DNA from: Pyrinomonadaceae bacterium
GTDB lineage: Bacteria; Acidobacteriota; Blastocatellia; Pyrinomonadales; Pyrinomonadaceae
Length of the DNA stretch: 64,000 nucleotides
Assembly (NCBI GenBank): GCA_030841105.1
Contig: JAVEDE010000112.1
Span: forward strand, 56,633-120,632
Direction of reading: 5' to 3'
This document shows positions 42,616-50,954 of this stretch, one piece after another. A program made the position numbers and the translations under genes. How positions within the stretch are numbered: the stretch's first letter is position 1; the number at the start of each line of letters is the position of its first letter. The notes below the pieces were generated by a model. It did not search any database, had not been told where the DNA came from, and saw only the letters and a list, made by a program, of their open reading frames with translations.

Positions 42616-43374
42616 TTAACTGGGCGGTGCGCCCTCAAAGATGTCTTTGATGCGATCAATGTTGCGACGCTGCCCGCGCCGCTCCTCGCGTCGCTGGCGA
42701 CGACGCTCGCGCCTGCGGTCTATGAAGTCTTCGTCGTCATCGGCGCGGCCGTCGTTGCGCTGCACCTCCACCTGTCTCGCCTCTATCTGACGCGGCGCGG
42801 CGATGGTTTCGACGAGTCGCGGCTTCGGCTCGGCAGCGCGCGGGGCGGGCTTCGGTTCTTCCTTCGCCTCTTCCTTCGGGCGCGCGGACGGCGTGGTGTT
42901 AGCGGCCGCCTCTACCGTCGCCTTCGGGCGCGACGGCGCGGCGTCGCTGATTGCGCCGCCCTCTTTCGCCGGGTCGAACTCTTCAAACACCACCGGAGAC
43001 TGCGACTGTGCTTGCTCGCCCGTCTCCGCCACGCCTTCGGACGACTGCGCGGCGTCGGCGCTCGCGGGCGTCCGGCCGTTATCTTCCGACGCGACGACCT
43101 GCGCTCCCTGCTGCTGTTGCCGCTGCTGGTAGAGGCGGAAGGCGAAGAGGCTCACCACGCCGCCCGCCAGAGCCGAAATCAGCACCAGCGCGATAGGCCA
43201 CTGGCGGCGGCGACCGCTTCGTGCCGCAGGGCGACCCGCGAGCGGCACGACGGGACGCGCCACCTGCGCCTCAACCTCGTCGAAGCGCGGCGTTACGAGT
43301 GTCCGGTCGGGTTCGTTGACGAGATTCTCGTCGCGTCCCGGCGTCGGCTCAAAAAATTTTTGCGACTCTTCCAT
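42616..43374 (-). CDS. Single-pass membrane protein with low-complexity domain
   Basis: This 252-residue protein has a cytoplasmic N-terminus of about 58 residues (MEESQKFFEPTPGRDEN...), a basic RRR stop, one membrane helix (about 60-80, WPIALVLISALAGGVVSLFAF), and a long disordered external part. That part is rich in Gln, Ala, Glu and Pro (about 85-200) and ends in a highly charged Arg/Glu segment (RRRERRRQRREERRGQRR). No enzyme motif is seen. It is a complete transcription unit with its own terminator. The topology recalls membrane-anchored scaffold or regulator proteins, but no family is recognised. Confidence 0.7.
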   Translation of the reverse strand: MEESQKFFEPTPGRDENLVNEPDRTLVTPRFDEVEAQVARPVVPLAGRPAARSGRRRQWPIALVLISALAGGVVSLFAFRLYQQRQQQQGAQVVASEDNGRTPASADAAQSSEGVAETGEQAQSQSPVVFEEFDPAKEGGAISDAAPSRPKATVEAAANTTPSARPKEEAKEEPKPAPRAAEPKPRLVETIAAPRQIEARQVEVQRNDGRADDDEDFIDRRRERRRQRREERRGQRRNIDRIKDIFEGAPPS

Positions 43375-43784
43375 TTACTCTCCCGAACTTTCTGCGTCCT
43401 ACAAACCTACTCAAACAAACCCGGCTACCAGACTCAATTGCAAATTACAGGCCAGCCGCGACTCGAGACGCGCCAGCCCGGAGGCAAAAGGACGCACGCG
43501 CGCGTCAACTCTTTTGATGCTCCGGTTTACGTCGCTGCTGTCCTAAATAAATTGCAAATTCGTTGCACGCGCACGACTCGGCCGCGCGTCCGAGTTGGGA
43601 TAGCAACCCCGCGTATCGTGTTCGGAATCGCGTCTCCGGGCACGAAAAACGCGCCGCCCCGTCCGCCGGAAGCGACGCGCGCCTTGACGCCCGCACAGCC
43701 AAATCAAACCATACCGCCGCGAGTTTATTTCGCCTTCTCCGCCCTCTCTTTCTCCTTCGCCTTCGCTGCTTTTCCGCCCGGCGT
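43375..43784. other. Intergenic spacer, 410 bases
   Basis: No gene, tRNA or strong hairpin is apparent. Short minus-strand open frames here lack ribosome sites and convincing composition. One strand carries a long pyrimidine-rich tract (about 43732-43782: CCTTCTCCGCCCTCTCTTTC and on). The spacer must hold the promoter of the 42616-43374 gene, but I cannot place it. Confidence 0.5.
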
Positions 43785-44546
43785 TTATTTGTGAATGCTG
43801 ACGTTTGACCTACGCGTCAAGATCCACTTCGAGCCGCTCTCGGTCGCCGCGACGAAATTTGCTATTTGCGCCTGGTCGAGCGCGAGGACGAGCACGGCCG
43901 ACGGCGGCGGAGTTGTTTTCTTCTCGGCAGGCGTGGCGGCCTCCGTCGTAGATGTGGCCTCGCCCGGCTTTTCATTCTTAGGAGTCGCAGCGGCCGTCGG
44001 GGCTGCGGCGGCGGCAGGAGGCGATGGCGCGTCGGGCACTTTTCCCGCGGGCACGCTGACCACGACGAGATTTTTGACGTACTCCGGTTTGATCTGCGCC
44101 GGGTCGGTTGCCATCTGCCCCCCGCTCTTCGTGCCGGGGAACCAGACGAGTTCCACCACGTCGCCGACCTTGAGAGTACCGCCGAGCGTCGTGCTCGTGT
44201 TGGCCGGAAGCCCGACCTGAATGGCGTTATCCAGAATCGCCTTCCATTCGGGCTTCACCAACATATCAACCGTCAGTGCCTCCCTTTCCTTCACCTCCTC
44301 TGCCAATAATTGATTCTCAAAATCTTCGGGTTTCTCCCCGGCGGGCGTGTCCTTCCCGTCCGGCCTGTTTCTGACGTCCACGTCGGCCGTGGTCAAGAGG
44401 TGAAAGGCGGGCAGGTCGCGCTTCGCCCGGACGGGCGGGCGTTGCGCGTCCGCGGTCAATCCGGCTTGACGTGGAAGGACAACCCAGAGAAGAAATATCA
44501 GGATGAGCGAAAGCCCTATTATCAAAGCAACAATCGCGGCAGTCAT
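43785..44546 (-). CDS. Membrane-anchored protein with SAF-like domain
   Basis: This 253-residue protein begins MTAAIVALIIGLSLILIFLLWVVLP, an N-terminal anchor. The following region has the order of an SAF-type domain: VRAKRDLPAFHLLTTADVDVRN, EEVKEREALTVDMLV and VGLPANTSTTLGGTLKVGDVVELVW, as in CpaB/RcpC-like proteins that bind glycans or pilus parts. A Pro/Ala/Thr linker (about 178-222) leads to a C-terminal strand pair ending LTRRSNVSIHK. The ATG at 44546 is preceded by GAGGG. It follows the polytopic membrane protein gene by 43 bases, so the two are probably one operon. No Tad/Flp pilus genes are in the window. Confidence 0.7.
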   Translation of the reverse strand: MTAAIVALIIGLSLILIFLLWVVLPRQAGLTADAQRPPVRAKRDLPAFHLLTTADVDVRNRPDGKDTPAGEKPEDFENQLLAEEVKEREALTVDMLVKPEWKAILDNAIQVGLPANTSTTLGGTLKVGDVVELVWFPGTKSGGQMATDPAQIKPEYVKNLVVVSVPAGKVPDAPSPPAAAAAPTAAATPKNEKPGEATSTTEAATPAEKKTTPPPSAVLVLALDQAQIANFVAATESGSKWILTRRSNVSIHK

Positions 44547-44589
44547 GTTCTTACCCTCACGTCTAACCATATGCTTTTCCGTCGCCGGC

Positions 44590-45588
44590 TCATTCTGCGC
44601 CGGTCGCGAGTTTTGCCAGTCTGGACAGGAGTTCACCGACCGGGCCGACCAACACCGGCCCAAGGAGCGCGAGGATGCGCGGCAAATGGCCGAGGAGCGA
44701 CAGCGACAGCCCGTTTTTTTTCAGCCACTCGTCCTGCCTATCCGGCGACTCCGTTTCCGCCAACGTCTGCGCGCGGGCGTTGAGCACGAGCACGGTCGGC
44801 AGGTACATGGACGCCAGAATCAAGGTGTAGGAGATGCCGAGCGAAGAGACGATGCCGGTGATGAGCGAAGAGGCTTCCTTACCCGCCGGGGTGTTGGCCG
44901 CCCAGAAACTGCCGCCCCAGCCGACCGCCGTGCCGAGCCGCAACACGCCGATGACGAGCGCCGCCGCCCCCGCGTAGAGCAACGCCCGCAGCAGTCGCTG
45001 GCGTCGCGTCAACTCCCGCTCGTCCTGCGTCTCTCCGGGGTTGCGCCTGATGATCGTGCAGGCCGCGACGGCCAGAGTGATCCCCACCGTCAGGCCGAGC
45101 GCGTCGAAGCCGCGGTTGTAAAAGTTGATGCGCGGGATAACGCGGGCGGCCGTCCGCTCCAACATCAACTGCGCGGGCGACGACGCGTCCGCCGCGGTCA
45201 AGATCGCCACGCAGAGGCCTATGTTGGCGGCGACGAGGAGGGTCACGATGATGAGCAGCCAGCGATCCCGCACGCGGTGGCCGTCGAGCGCGCTGTAGAT
45301 GATGAAACAACTCACCGTCATGGCGGCCAAGCTCACCACCAGATGCAAACCCCCGGCGAGCGTCCACGTCACGCGGTCAATGTAGCCCGCCGCGTTGGTC
45401 GCCACCTCCGGCCGGATCTCCCGAAAGAGAAGTTTGAAGCTCAGCAGACACTGGTAAGACCCGTCAGGACATTGCAGAAACTTTCCGTAGAAGATGCCGA
45501 ACGTGGCGAGGACGAAAAGGGTGGTCAACAGAGGCGCGAGATAGAGCGCGCGCGGCGTCGGCGGATTAACTATGACGCGTTTAGACAT
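44590..45588 (-). CDS. Polytopic membrane protein, unknown function
   Basis: This 332-residue protein has about six hydrophobic segments: near 14-34, 78-98, 110-130, 163-180, 205-222 and 250-275. Two cysteines lie in a short loop after the first segment (LQCPDGSYQCLL). A later loop holds RRNPGETQDERELTRRQRLL. The C-terminal 60 residues (ESPDRQDEWLKKNGLSLSLLGHLPRILALLGPVLVGPVGELL) look amphipathic. I recognise no family. It is the upstream partner of the SAF-like protein gene and may form a membrane complex with it. Confidence 0.7.
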   Translation of the reverse strand: MSKRVIVNPPTPRALYLAPLLTTLFVLATFGIFYGKFLQCPDGSYQCLLSFKLLFREIRPEVATNAAGYIDRVTWTLAGGLHLVVSLAAMTVSCFIIYSALDGHRVRDRWLLIIVTLLVAANIGLCVAILTAADASSPAQLMLERTAARVIPRINFYNRGFDALGLTVGITLAVAACTIIRRNPGETQDERELTRRQRLLRALLYAGAAALVIGVLRLGTAVGWGGSFWAANTPAGKEASSLITGIVSSLGISYTLILASMYLPTVLVLNARAQTLAETESPDRQDEWLKKNGLSLSLLGHLPRILALLGPVLVGPVGELLSRLAKLATGAE

Positions 45589-45766
45589 GAGCCGGGGCGT
45601 TCAGGGTGTGGGCGACGCGAGGGCATCCGCTCAGGGCGTGGATTAGAGTCCGCAGAGCGCAAGATGTTTATGCCAGATCAGTTTGCCTGTCAATTAAAAT
45701 TTGCCCCGTTACGCTTCGATGAACGGAGACGCTCAACGCCGGAGTTGAGCCGCGGCTCGCGAAAAG

Positions 45767-45828
45767 CATTCGAGCCGACCGGAGAAAAGCACGATGAAAA
45801 CCATGCTATCAGGCAGTCGGCTCGAATG
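45767..45828 (-). terminator. 13-bp perfect hairpin downstream of the microprotein gene
   Basis: CATTCGAGCCGAC (45767-45779) and GTCGGCTCGAATG (45816-45828) pair perfectly around 36 bases that contain a smaller AGCA/TGCT stem. On the minus strand CTTTT follows. It probably ends the microprotein transcript. The rest of 45589-45877 shows no gene. Confidence 0.55.
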
Positions 45829-45877
45829 ACTTGTCGGGCGGCGGTGAAAGTAGAAATGTTTCCTTGTGAACCCTTTG

Positions 45878-46033
45878 TTAATAATTATGGTCGTCTTTGG
45901 AATGACCGCAGTTACAATAGTCATTTCCGGCATCATCATATTGCCCGCAGGGACATCTCTTACATGTACCGTAGTAACCATTTAAACGGTTACTGAAAAA
46001 ACGCAAGCAAGATTCAAGCATTGTGTTTAGCAT
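45878..46033 (-). CDS. 51-residue Cys-rich microprotein
   Basis: The ORF starts MLNTMLESCLRFFSNRLNG and has an excellent AGGAG five bases before the ATG. Its second half holds CKRCPCGQYDDAGNDYCNCG followed by HSKDDHNY. The C-x-x-C-x-C and C-x-C spacings with flanking His suggest a small zinc-ribbon-like or metal-binding fold. The codons are AT-rich, unlike the rest of the window, and the whole 45830-46200 stretch shares that composition, hinting at horizontal origin. It lies 171 bases downstream of the dxs stop on the same strand. A second tiny frame (46101-46172, 23 codons) precedes it but has weak support. The microprotein is likely real; its function is unknown. Confidence 0.65.
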   Translation of the reverse strand: MLNTMLESCLRFFSNRLNGYYGTCKRCPCGQYDDAGNDYCNCGHSKDDHNY

Positions 46034-46204
46034 ATTTTCTCCTATGTGTGAGAAGGACGCTTCGATGATCTGTTAAGTGACGTTTGTGGTAGCGTCCATT
46101 TCACCACAATCGTTTCATTGAGGTTTGCATAAGCACAGCAACATTAGCCGCATTACTCTCTGCCAGAACCATTACCTCAATGATGATGAGGAACGCGTCG
46201 CCTG

Positions 46205-48145
46205 TTACGAGTGGCGCGCGGAGGAGAAAGGCATCCCCGCGCGGCTGCTCTCGGCAACGCACTCTTTGACGCGCGTGTAGATGCCGTCGGCGTCGAGGCC
46301 GTACTTGGCGAGCAGCAGGCGCGCGTCGCCGTGCGTGACGAGACGGTCGGGCACGCCCATGCGCACGACGCGCACCTGTCCGAGCAGGCCGTTCTCTTCG
46401 AGCAACTCCATCACGGCCGACCCGAAGCCGCCCGCGAGATAGGCTTCCTCCACCGTCACGAGCAGACGCTTCGTGCGCGCCAGCGCGAGCAGCAAACCGG
46501 CGTCGAGCGGCTTGACGAAACGCGCGTTGACGACCGTGGCTTCCAGCCCTTCCTTCGCCAGACGTTCCGCCGCCTGCATGGACGGGTGAACCATCGAACC
46601 GTAGGCGACGATGGCGACGTCGCCGCCACCGTTATCGCGCAACAGTTCGCCCTTGCCGATCTCCAACAGTTGCGGCTCGCGCGTGATGTCCGCGCCGACG
46701 CCGTTGCCGCGCGGGTAGCGCATCGCCGCCGCGCCCTTGTGCTCGACCATCGTGTAGAGCATGTCGCGCATCTCGCCCTCGTCCTTCGGAGCCATGACGA
46801 CGATGTGCGGGACGGCGCGCAGGTAGGCGATGTCCAATAGGCCGTGATGCGTCGGGCCGTCGCCGCCGACGATCCCTGCGCGATCCATGCAGAACTTGAC
46901 GTTCAAGTCTTGAATGCAAACGTCGTGGACGAGTTGGTCGAAACCGCGCTGCAAGAAGGTCGAGTAGATGGCGCAGACGGGCTTCAAGCCTTCGGTGGAC
47001 ATCCCGGCGGCGAACGTCACGCAGTGCTGTTCGGCGATGCCGACGTCGAAGGAGCGTTCGGGAAACTTCTCCAACACTTGATCGATCCCTGTCCCGTCGG
47101 GCATGGCGGCGGTGAGGGCGACGATCTTCTCGTCGCGCTCCATCAACTCGCAGAGCGTGCGTCCGAAGACGGCCGTGTAGCCCGGCGCGGACGCGGGCGA
47201 CTTGACGGCCGCGCCCGTCTTCGGGTCGAACGGCCCCGTCGCGTGCCACGCGTAATAGTTCTTCTCGCGCGCCGGGAAGCCTTTGCCCTTCGTCGTCAGC
47301 GCATGGACGATGACGGGGCTGTCGGTGATCTGCTGCGCCTCGCGCAACGCGTGGACGAGCGCCTGCGTGTCGTGGCCGTCAACGTAGCCGATGTACTTGA
47401 AGCCGAGTTCGTTGACGAGCGCGCCGGGCAGCACGGCCGCCGCGATGGCGTCCTTGACGGTCTTCGCCGCCTGATGCAGCCGCTCGCCGAACGACGGCAC
47501 GGCGCGCAGCACGTCGCCCACTTCGTCCTTGAAACGGTGATAGCCTTGCGCCTCGCGCAAGCGGTTCAGGTAGCCCGTCAGCGCGCCGACGGCCGGGGCG
47601 ATGGACATCTCGTTGTCGTTCAGGAGCACGACGAGGCGCGTCTTCAAATGACCCGCCTGATTGATCGCCTCCATCGCCATGCCGCCCGCCAGGCTCGAAT
47701 CGCCGATGAGGGCGGCGACGTGGTGCGACTTGCCCTCGCGGTCGCGCGCGATCGCCATGCCGAGCGCGGCCGACAGCGACGTGGACGCATGACCCGCGCC
47801 GAACGTGTCGTACTCCGACTCGTCGCGGCGCAGGAAACCGCTCAGGCCGTCGTACTGTTTGATGGTCGGCAGTTGGTCGCGCCGCCCCGTTAGAATCTTG
47901 TGCGCGTAGGCTTGATGGCCGACGTCCCAGACGAGGCGATCCTCCGGCGTCTCAAACGCGTAGTGGAGGGCAACGGCGAGTTCCACCGCGCCGAGCGACG
48001 CGCCCGTGTGGCCGCCGACGCGCGCCATCGTCTCGATGATGTACTCGCGGATTTCGGCAGCCACCTCCGGCAACTGCTCGATGTTGAGCCGACGCAAATC
48101 GGCGGGCGAATTGATGTGCTGAAGCAATCTCATTTCGCCGCGCAT
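46205..48145 (-). CDS. dxs: 1-deoxy-D-xylulose-5-phosphate synthase
   Basis: This 646-residue thiamine-diphosphate enzyme condenses pyruvate and glyceraldehyde 3-phosphate in the first step of the MEP isoprenoid pathway. Domain I has VWDVGHQAYAHKILTGRRD, SEYDTFGAGHASTSLSAALG and the cofactor motif IGDSSLAGG...NDNEMS; domain II has DVGIAEQHCVTFAAGM with the catalytic Glu; domain III carries the transketolase C-terminal fold (TVEEAYLAGGFGSAV). The usual GDG of the cofactor motif reads GDS. Two ATGs (48145 and 48133) could start it; the second gives the more typical MRLLQHINSPADL. No other MEP gene is nearby. Confidence 0.95.
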   Translation of the reverse strand: MRGEMRLLQHINSPADLRRLNIEQLPEVAAEIREYIIETMARVGGHTGASLGAVELAVALHYAFETPEDRLVWDVGHQAYAHKILTGRRDQLPTIKQYDGLSGFLRRDESEYDTFGAGHASTSLSAALGMAIARDREGKSHHVAALIGDSSLAGGMAMEAINQAGHLKTRLVVLLNDNEMSIAPAVGALTGYLNRLREAQGYHRFKDEVGDVLRAVPSFGERLHQAAKTVKDAIAAAVLPGALVNELGFKYIGYVDGHDTQALVHALREAQQITDSPVIVHALTTKGKGFPAREKNYYAWHATGPFDPKTGAAVKSPASAPGYTAVFGRTLCELMERDEKIVALTAAMPDGTGIDQVLEKFPERSFDVGIAEQHCVTFAAGMSTEGLKPVCAIYSTFLQRGFDQLVHDVCIQDLNVKFCMDRAGIVGGDGPTHHGLLDIAYLRAVPHIVVMAPKDEGEMRDMLYTMVEHKGAAAMRYPRGNGVGADITREPQLLEIGKGELLRDNGGGDVAIVAYGSMVHPSMQAAERLAKEGLEATVVNARFVKPLDAGLLLALARTKRLLVTVEEAYLAGGFGSAVMELLEENGLLGQVRVVRMGVPDRLVTHGDARLLLAKYGLDADGIYTRVKECVAESSRAGMPFSSARHS

Positions 48146-48185
48146 TGTAGCGCGAGACGCGCCCGCGTTGCACGCGAAGACGTAG

Positions 48186-48290
48186 AGGGGAAGGGGTCAA
48201 GGGGGAAAGGAAAAAGGAAAAAGGAAAAGAGGCGCGTTCATCGTGCGCTGCTTTCTTTCACCTTTACCCTTTACCCTTGACCCCTTCCCC
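48186..48290. repeat. 7-bp-period inverted repeat (locus 10)
   Basis: Left arm: GGGGAAGGGGTCAAGGGGGAAA then GGAAAAA x2. Right arm: ACCTTTACCCTTTACCCTTGACCCCTTCCCC. The two arms are complementary at their outer ends. It lies in the 313-base divergent spacer between dxs and the Spy-like gene. The remainder of the spacer shows only the AAGGAG ribosome site of the plus-strand gene. Confidence 0.85.
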
Positions 48291-48458
48291 GGCCTTTGTC
48301 TTTTTCAGACCAACCGCGCGGGGCGCGCGTCTAAAGGGGCGTGAGTGGATCGGGGCGACTCGGAAGATGTGTGGGTTGTCCGACACGCACGTCGGCGCGA
48401 AGTTTCGCGTCGCACGGCGGCAATCGTAAATTTAAGATTCGGATAAGGAGTTAAACGG

Positions 48459-49019
48459 ATGAAGAGTATTTTCACGCGCGTGAGTTTGATCGCGGGTCTG
48501 ACGGCGTTGCTCTCAATCGCGGCGTTCGCGCAGCAGACGAACGCGCCGCAACAGCAGGGCGGCAACGGCGAGGGTCGCGTCGGCCGTCACGGACGGATGA
48601 AGGATGGCGGGAAGGGCGGCGGCCTCCTGCGCGGCGAGCGCGGCGAGCGTGGCGAGCGCGGCGGCGAGCGCGGGATGATGGGGCGACGCGCGCTGCATCG
48701 TCTCAACTTGTCCGAAGCGCAGCGCAACCAACTGCGCGAGGTCGAAGCGCGTTACGGCCAGAGTTTCAAGACGCAGCGACAGGAGATGCGCCAACTGATC
48801 GAGTTGCGCCAGCAGGGCGCGACGCTCACGCCCGAACAGCAGCAGCGCGCGCAACAACTGCGCGGCGAACTCCGCGACAGCGCGGAGCGGATGCACGCCG
48901 AACTCCTCGCCCTGCTCACGCCCGAACAGCGCGACCAACTCAAGCGGATGCGCGAAGAAGGCGAAGCGCGCCGCAAACAACGTCGCGAAGCCTTCGGCAC
49001 GCCGAACGACGAACAATAG
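48459..49019 (+). CDS. Spy/LTXXQ-like periplasmic protein with collagen-like stretch
   Basis: This 186-residue protein has a signal peptide (about 1-24, ending AFAQ). Residues 40-75 are Gly/Arg-rich with a collagen-like GERGERGERGGERG run. The helical domain from about 80 (LHRLNLSEAQRNQLREVEARYG, LTPEQQQRAQQLRGELRDSAERMHAELLALLTPEQRDQLKRM) carries two LTPEQ motifs typical of Spy/CpxP-like periplasmic proteins that respond to envelope stress, and ends in a charged helix. AAGGAG lies nine bases before the ATG. A chaperone-like or metal-response role is inferred from the family; no regulator gene is adjacent. It converges on the ICMT-like gene. Confidence 0.82.
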   Translation: MKSIFTRVSLIAGLTALLSIAAFAQQTNAPQQQGGNGEGRVGRHGRMKDGGKGGGLLRGERGERGERGGERGMMGRRALHRLNLSEAQRNQLREVEARYGQSFKTQRQEMRQLIELRQQGATLTPEQQQRAQQLRGELRDSAERMHAELLALLTPEQRDQLKRMREEGEARRKQRREAFGTPNDEQ

Positions 49020-49023
49020 ATAA

Positions 49024-49115
49024 AGAAGGGGAAAGGTAAAGGGGAAGAGAGGGAGTGACATTCAACCTGTCGCTCCCTCTCTTCCCCTTTACCCCTTACC
49101 CTTTCCCCTTTTCCC
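49024..49115. repeat. 7-bp-period inverted repeat (locus 11)
   Basis: Left arm: AAGAAGGGGAAAGGTAAAGGGG then AAGAGAGGGAG. Right arm: CTCCCTCTCTTCCCCTTTACCCCTTACCCTTTCCCC. It starts five bases after the stop of the Spy-like gene and ends at the stop of the convergent ICMT-like gene, so here it is the only candidate terminator for both. Confidence 0.88.
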
Positions 49116-49118
49116 GTC

Positions 49119-49733
49119 TTAATAAATCCACGGCACGACGGCCGGGACGCGTCGCGCATAGTTGTCGTACTCCGCGCCGAAGGCCGCGCGCAGCAGTCGC
49201 TCCTCGCTGCGGATACGGATGAGCGTCCCTGCCCAAAAGACGATCAAGCCCGCGAGTAGTCCCACCCAATGGCTCGCCGCCAATCCCGTCGCCAAGAGCA
49301 TGCCGAGCATCCCCGTGTAGATCGGATGGCGCACGCGCGCGTACACGCCCTCCGAGATCAACTTGTGACCTTCCAACACGCGCGCCGTCAAACTCCACTG
49401 GCGGCCGAGCGTGCCGACCGCCGACATCACGAGCCACACCGACCCCAACGCCAGTACGACTGTCAACGCGGCGACCGTGATGTCCAACACTTGACTGAGC
49501 GGCGCGATGTGCGTGAACTGAGGTCGCATGAACGCCCACACGAAAGCATAGCTCGTGCCTTGCAGCGCGATGCCGATCTTCGACGTGCCGTCGCGCTTGC
49601 TCTCCGTCGCTGTTTGCGGCGGCTTGCGACGTAAGAAGCGAAAGAACACCACGCCGAACGCGAACCACGACACCATCACCAAGCCGAACACGACGGCGTG
49701 CAGCGCGTAGTCGGAAAACGGAAGCCACTTCAT
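49119..49733 (-). CDS. Isoprenylcysteine carboxyl methyltransferase-like membrane enzyme
   Basis: This 204-residue membrane protein has about five hydrophobic segments. Its C-terminal signature LISEGVYARVRHPIYTGMLGMLL, followed by RIRSEERLLRAAFGAEYDNYARRVPAVVPWIY, is the SAM-binding region of the ICMT/PEMT family. Bacterial members methylate small lipophilic or phospholipid substrates, but few are characterised. The ATG at 49733 is used; an in-frame GTG lies four codons earlier. It overlaps no neighbour and converges on the Spy-like gene. The EGVYARVRHP motif makes the family call firm; the substrate is unknown. Confidence 0.88.
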   Translation of the reverse strand: MKWLPFSDYALHAVVFGLVMVSWFAFGVVFFRFLRRKPPQTATESKRDGTSKIGIALQGTSYAFVWAFMRPQFTHIAPLSQVLDITVAALTVVLALGSVWLVMSAVGTLGRQWSLTARVLEGHKLISEGVYARVRHPIYTGMLGMLLATGLAASHWVGLLAGLIVFWAGTLIRIRSEERLLRAAFGAEYDNYARRVPAVVPWIY

Positions 49734-49822
49734 TTGATTGTCCACGATAAAATTCTTAGCGACCGTTTCAGTTTGAATAAGAAGTCAGACCCGGCATTGC
49801 GCCTCGCAGTGGTTAGCCACCT

Positions 49823-50680
49823 TCACGCACGCGCGTCCGGCGCGCGGCGCAAGCGCAGCACGGCGATCTCCGGGCGCGCGCCGAAGCGTATGGGCAGGCC
49901 GACGACGCCCGTGCCGCGCGAGACGTAAAGCTGCTGCCCTTCGCGTTCGTAACGCCCGCGCAGGTATTTGAACTCCTCAAGGAAACGCGCGGGCGCGCCG
50001 ACGAACGGCAGGCTAACCTGCCCGCCGTGCGTGTGCCCGCTCAAGATCAGCGAGATGCCCGCCACCTCCGGCAGATCGAAGACCTGCGGCTCGTGCGAGA
50101 GCAGCACCGACGGGCGACTGCGGTCGAGTTTACCGACGGCCTTCGACCAATCCGCGTAGCCCCAAGACCAATCGTCCACGCCCGCCAGTTGCAGCGCGTC
50201 CGCGCCGCGCGTCACTTCCGTGTGCGCGTTGTCGAGCACGCCGATGCCGCGTCTCGTGAGCGCGCGGCGCGTCAGTTCCCCGTCCGTGTAGTGGTCGTGA
50301 TTGCCGAGCACAGCCCACACGCCCGCCGGTGCTTGGAGCGTGCCTAAGACTTCCGCGCACGGCTCGATGTAACTGCGCCGCGCCGTCGTGTAGTCGCCCG
50401 TCAAGACCAACATGTCGGGGCGCGCGCCCTGCGCCAACTCCGCGACGCGCCTGACTTCGTCCAACGACACGAGCGAACTGTGATGCACGTCCGACACCTG
50501 CACGATGCGGAAGTTCTCGAACGCCGCGGGCAACTCGGGCAGGAAGATTTCCGTCTCCGTCAACTCGTAATCGTGAATCTCGAACAGGCTCGCGTAGGCG
50601 GCCGTCGCCGACACGCCGACGAGTCCGGCCGCCGCGAGGCCGCGCAAAAATTGCCGCCGCGTGAGATCAACTTTCGCCAT
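49823..50680 (-). CDS. Tat-exported metallophosphoesterase
   Basis: This 285-residue protein begins with a Tat-type signal, TRRQFLRGLAAAGLVGVSATAAYA, so it would be exported folded. The calcineurin-like core has all the metal motifs in order: VSDVHHSS, VLTGDYTT, AVLGNHDHY, LLSHEP and LSGHTHGGQ. It should hydrolyse phosphodiesters or phosphomonoesters in the periplasm; relatives of this length (YaeI/YkuE type) act on lipid or nucleotide phosphates. The ATG at 50680 was chosen because it opens the Tat motif; the upstream frame is unconvincing. The gene diverges from tRNA-Ser with its promoter in the spacer. Confidence 0.92.
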   Translation of the reverse strand: MAKVDLTRRQFLRGLAAAGLVGVSATAAYASLFEIHDYELTETEIFLPELPAAFENFRIVQVSDVHHSSLVSLDEVRRVAELAQGARPDMLVLTGDYTTARRSYIEPCAEVLGTLQAPAGVWAVLGNHDHYTDGELTRRALTRRGIGVLDNAHTEVTRGADALQLAGVDDWSWGYADWSKAVGKLDRSRPSVLLSHEPQVFDLPEVAGISLILSGHTHGGQVSLPFVGAPARFLEEFKYLRGRYEREGQQLYVSRGTGVVGLPIRFGARPEIAVLRLRRAPDARA

Positions 50681-50799
50681 CAACCCGGATTGTAACACCG
50701 CCGCGACACGCGCGAACCGAACCGCCCTGCGCTCGCGGCGCACGCGGGCGCATGAGCACAAGCCGACGGTTGTCGTCGCGGGTCGCGCCTGATGCGCGC

Positions 50800-50827
50800 T
50801 TGACAATCAACCTTTGCGGGCTAGAAT
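50800..50827 (+). promoter_or_regulatory. Promoter of tRNA-Ser
   Basis: TTGACA (50800-50805), a 16-base spacer and TAGAAT (50822-50827) give a strong housekeeping promoter. Transcription would start near 50834, about 20 bases before the mature tRNA. Confidence 0.75.
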
Positions 50828-50854
50828 ATCAACCTTGTTTCGGCGAGCCTTTGC

Positions 50855-50945
50855 GGAGATATGGCCGAGTGGCTGAAGGCGGCGGTTTGCTAAACCGTTA
50901 TGGGTCAAAAGCCCATCGCAGGTTCGAATCCTGCTATCTCCGCCA
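50855..50945 (+). tRNA. tRNA-Ser (GCT anticodon)
   Basis: The acceptor arms GGAGATA (50855-50861) and TATCTCC (50935-50941) pair, followed by G and an encoded CCA. The anticodon stem GCGGT/ACCGT encloses the loop TTGCTAA with GCT at 50889-50891. A long variable arm (TGGGTCAAAAGCCCA) and the T loop GGTTCGAATCC confirm a class II serine tRNA. It reads AGC/AGU codons. Confidence 0.97.
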
Positions 50946-50954
50946 TTAAATTGC

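Noticed and set aside
46101..46172. A 23-residue ORF (MVLAESNAANVAVLMQTSMKRLW) between dxs and the microprotein
   Set aside because: It has only a weak GAGG three bases before the ATG and no hallmark; possibly a decayed remnant, so it was not listed as a gene.
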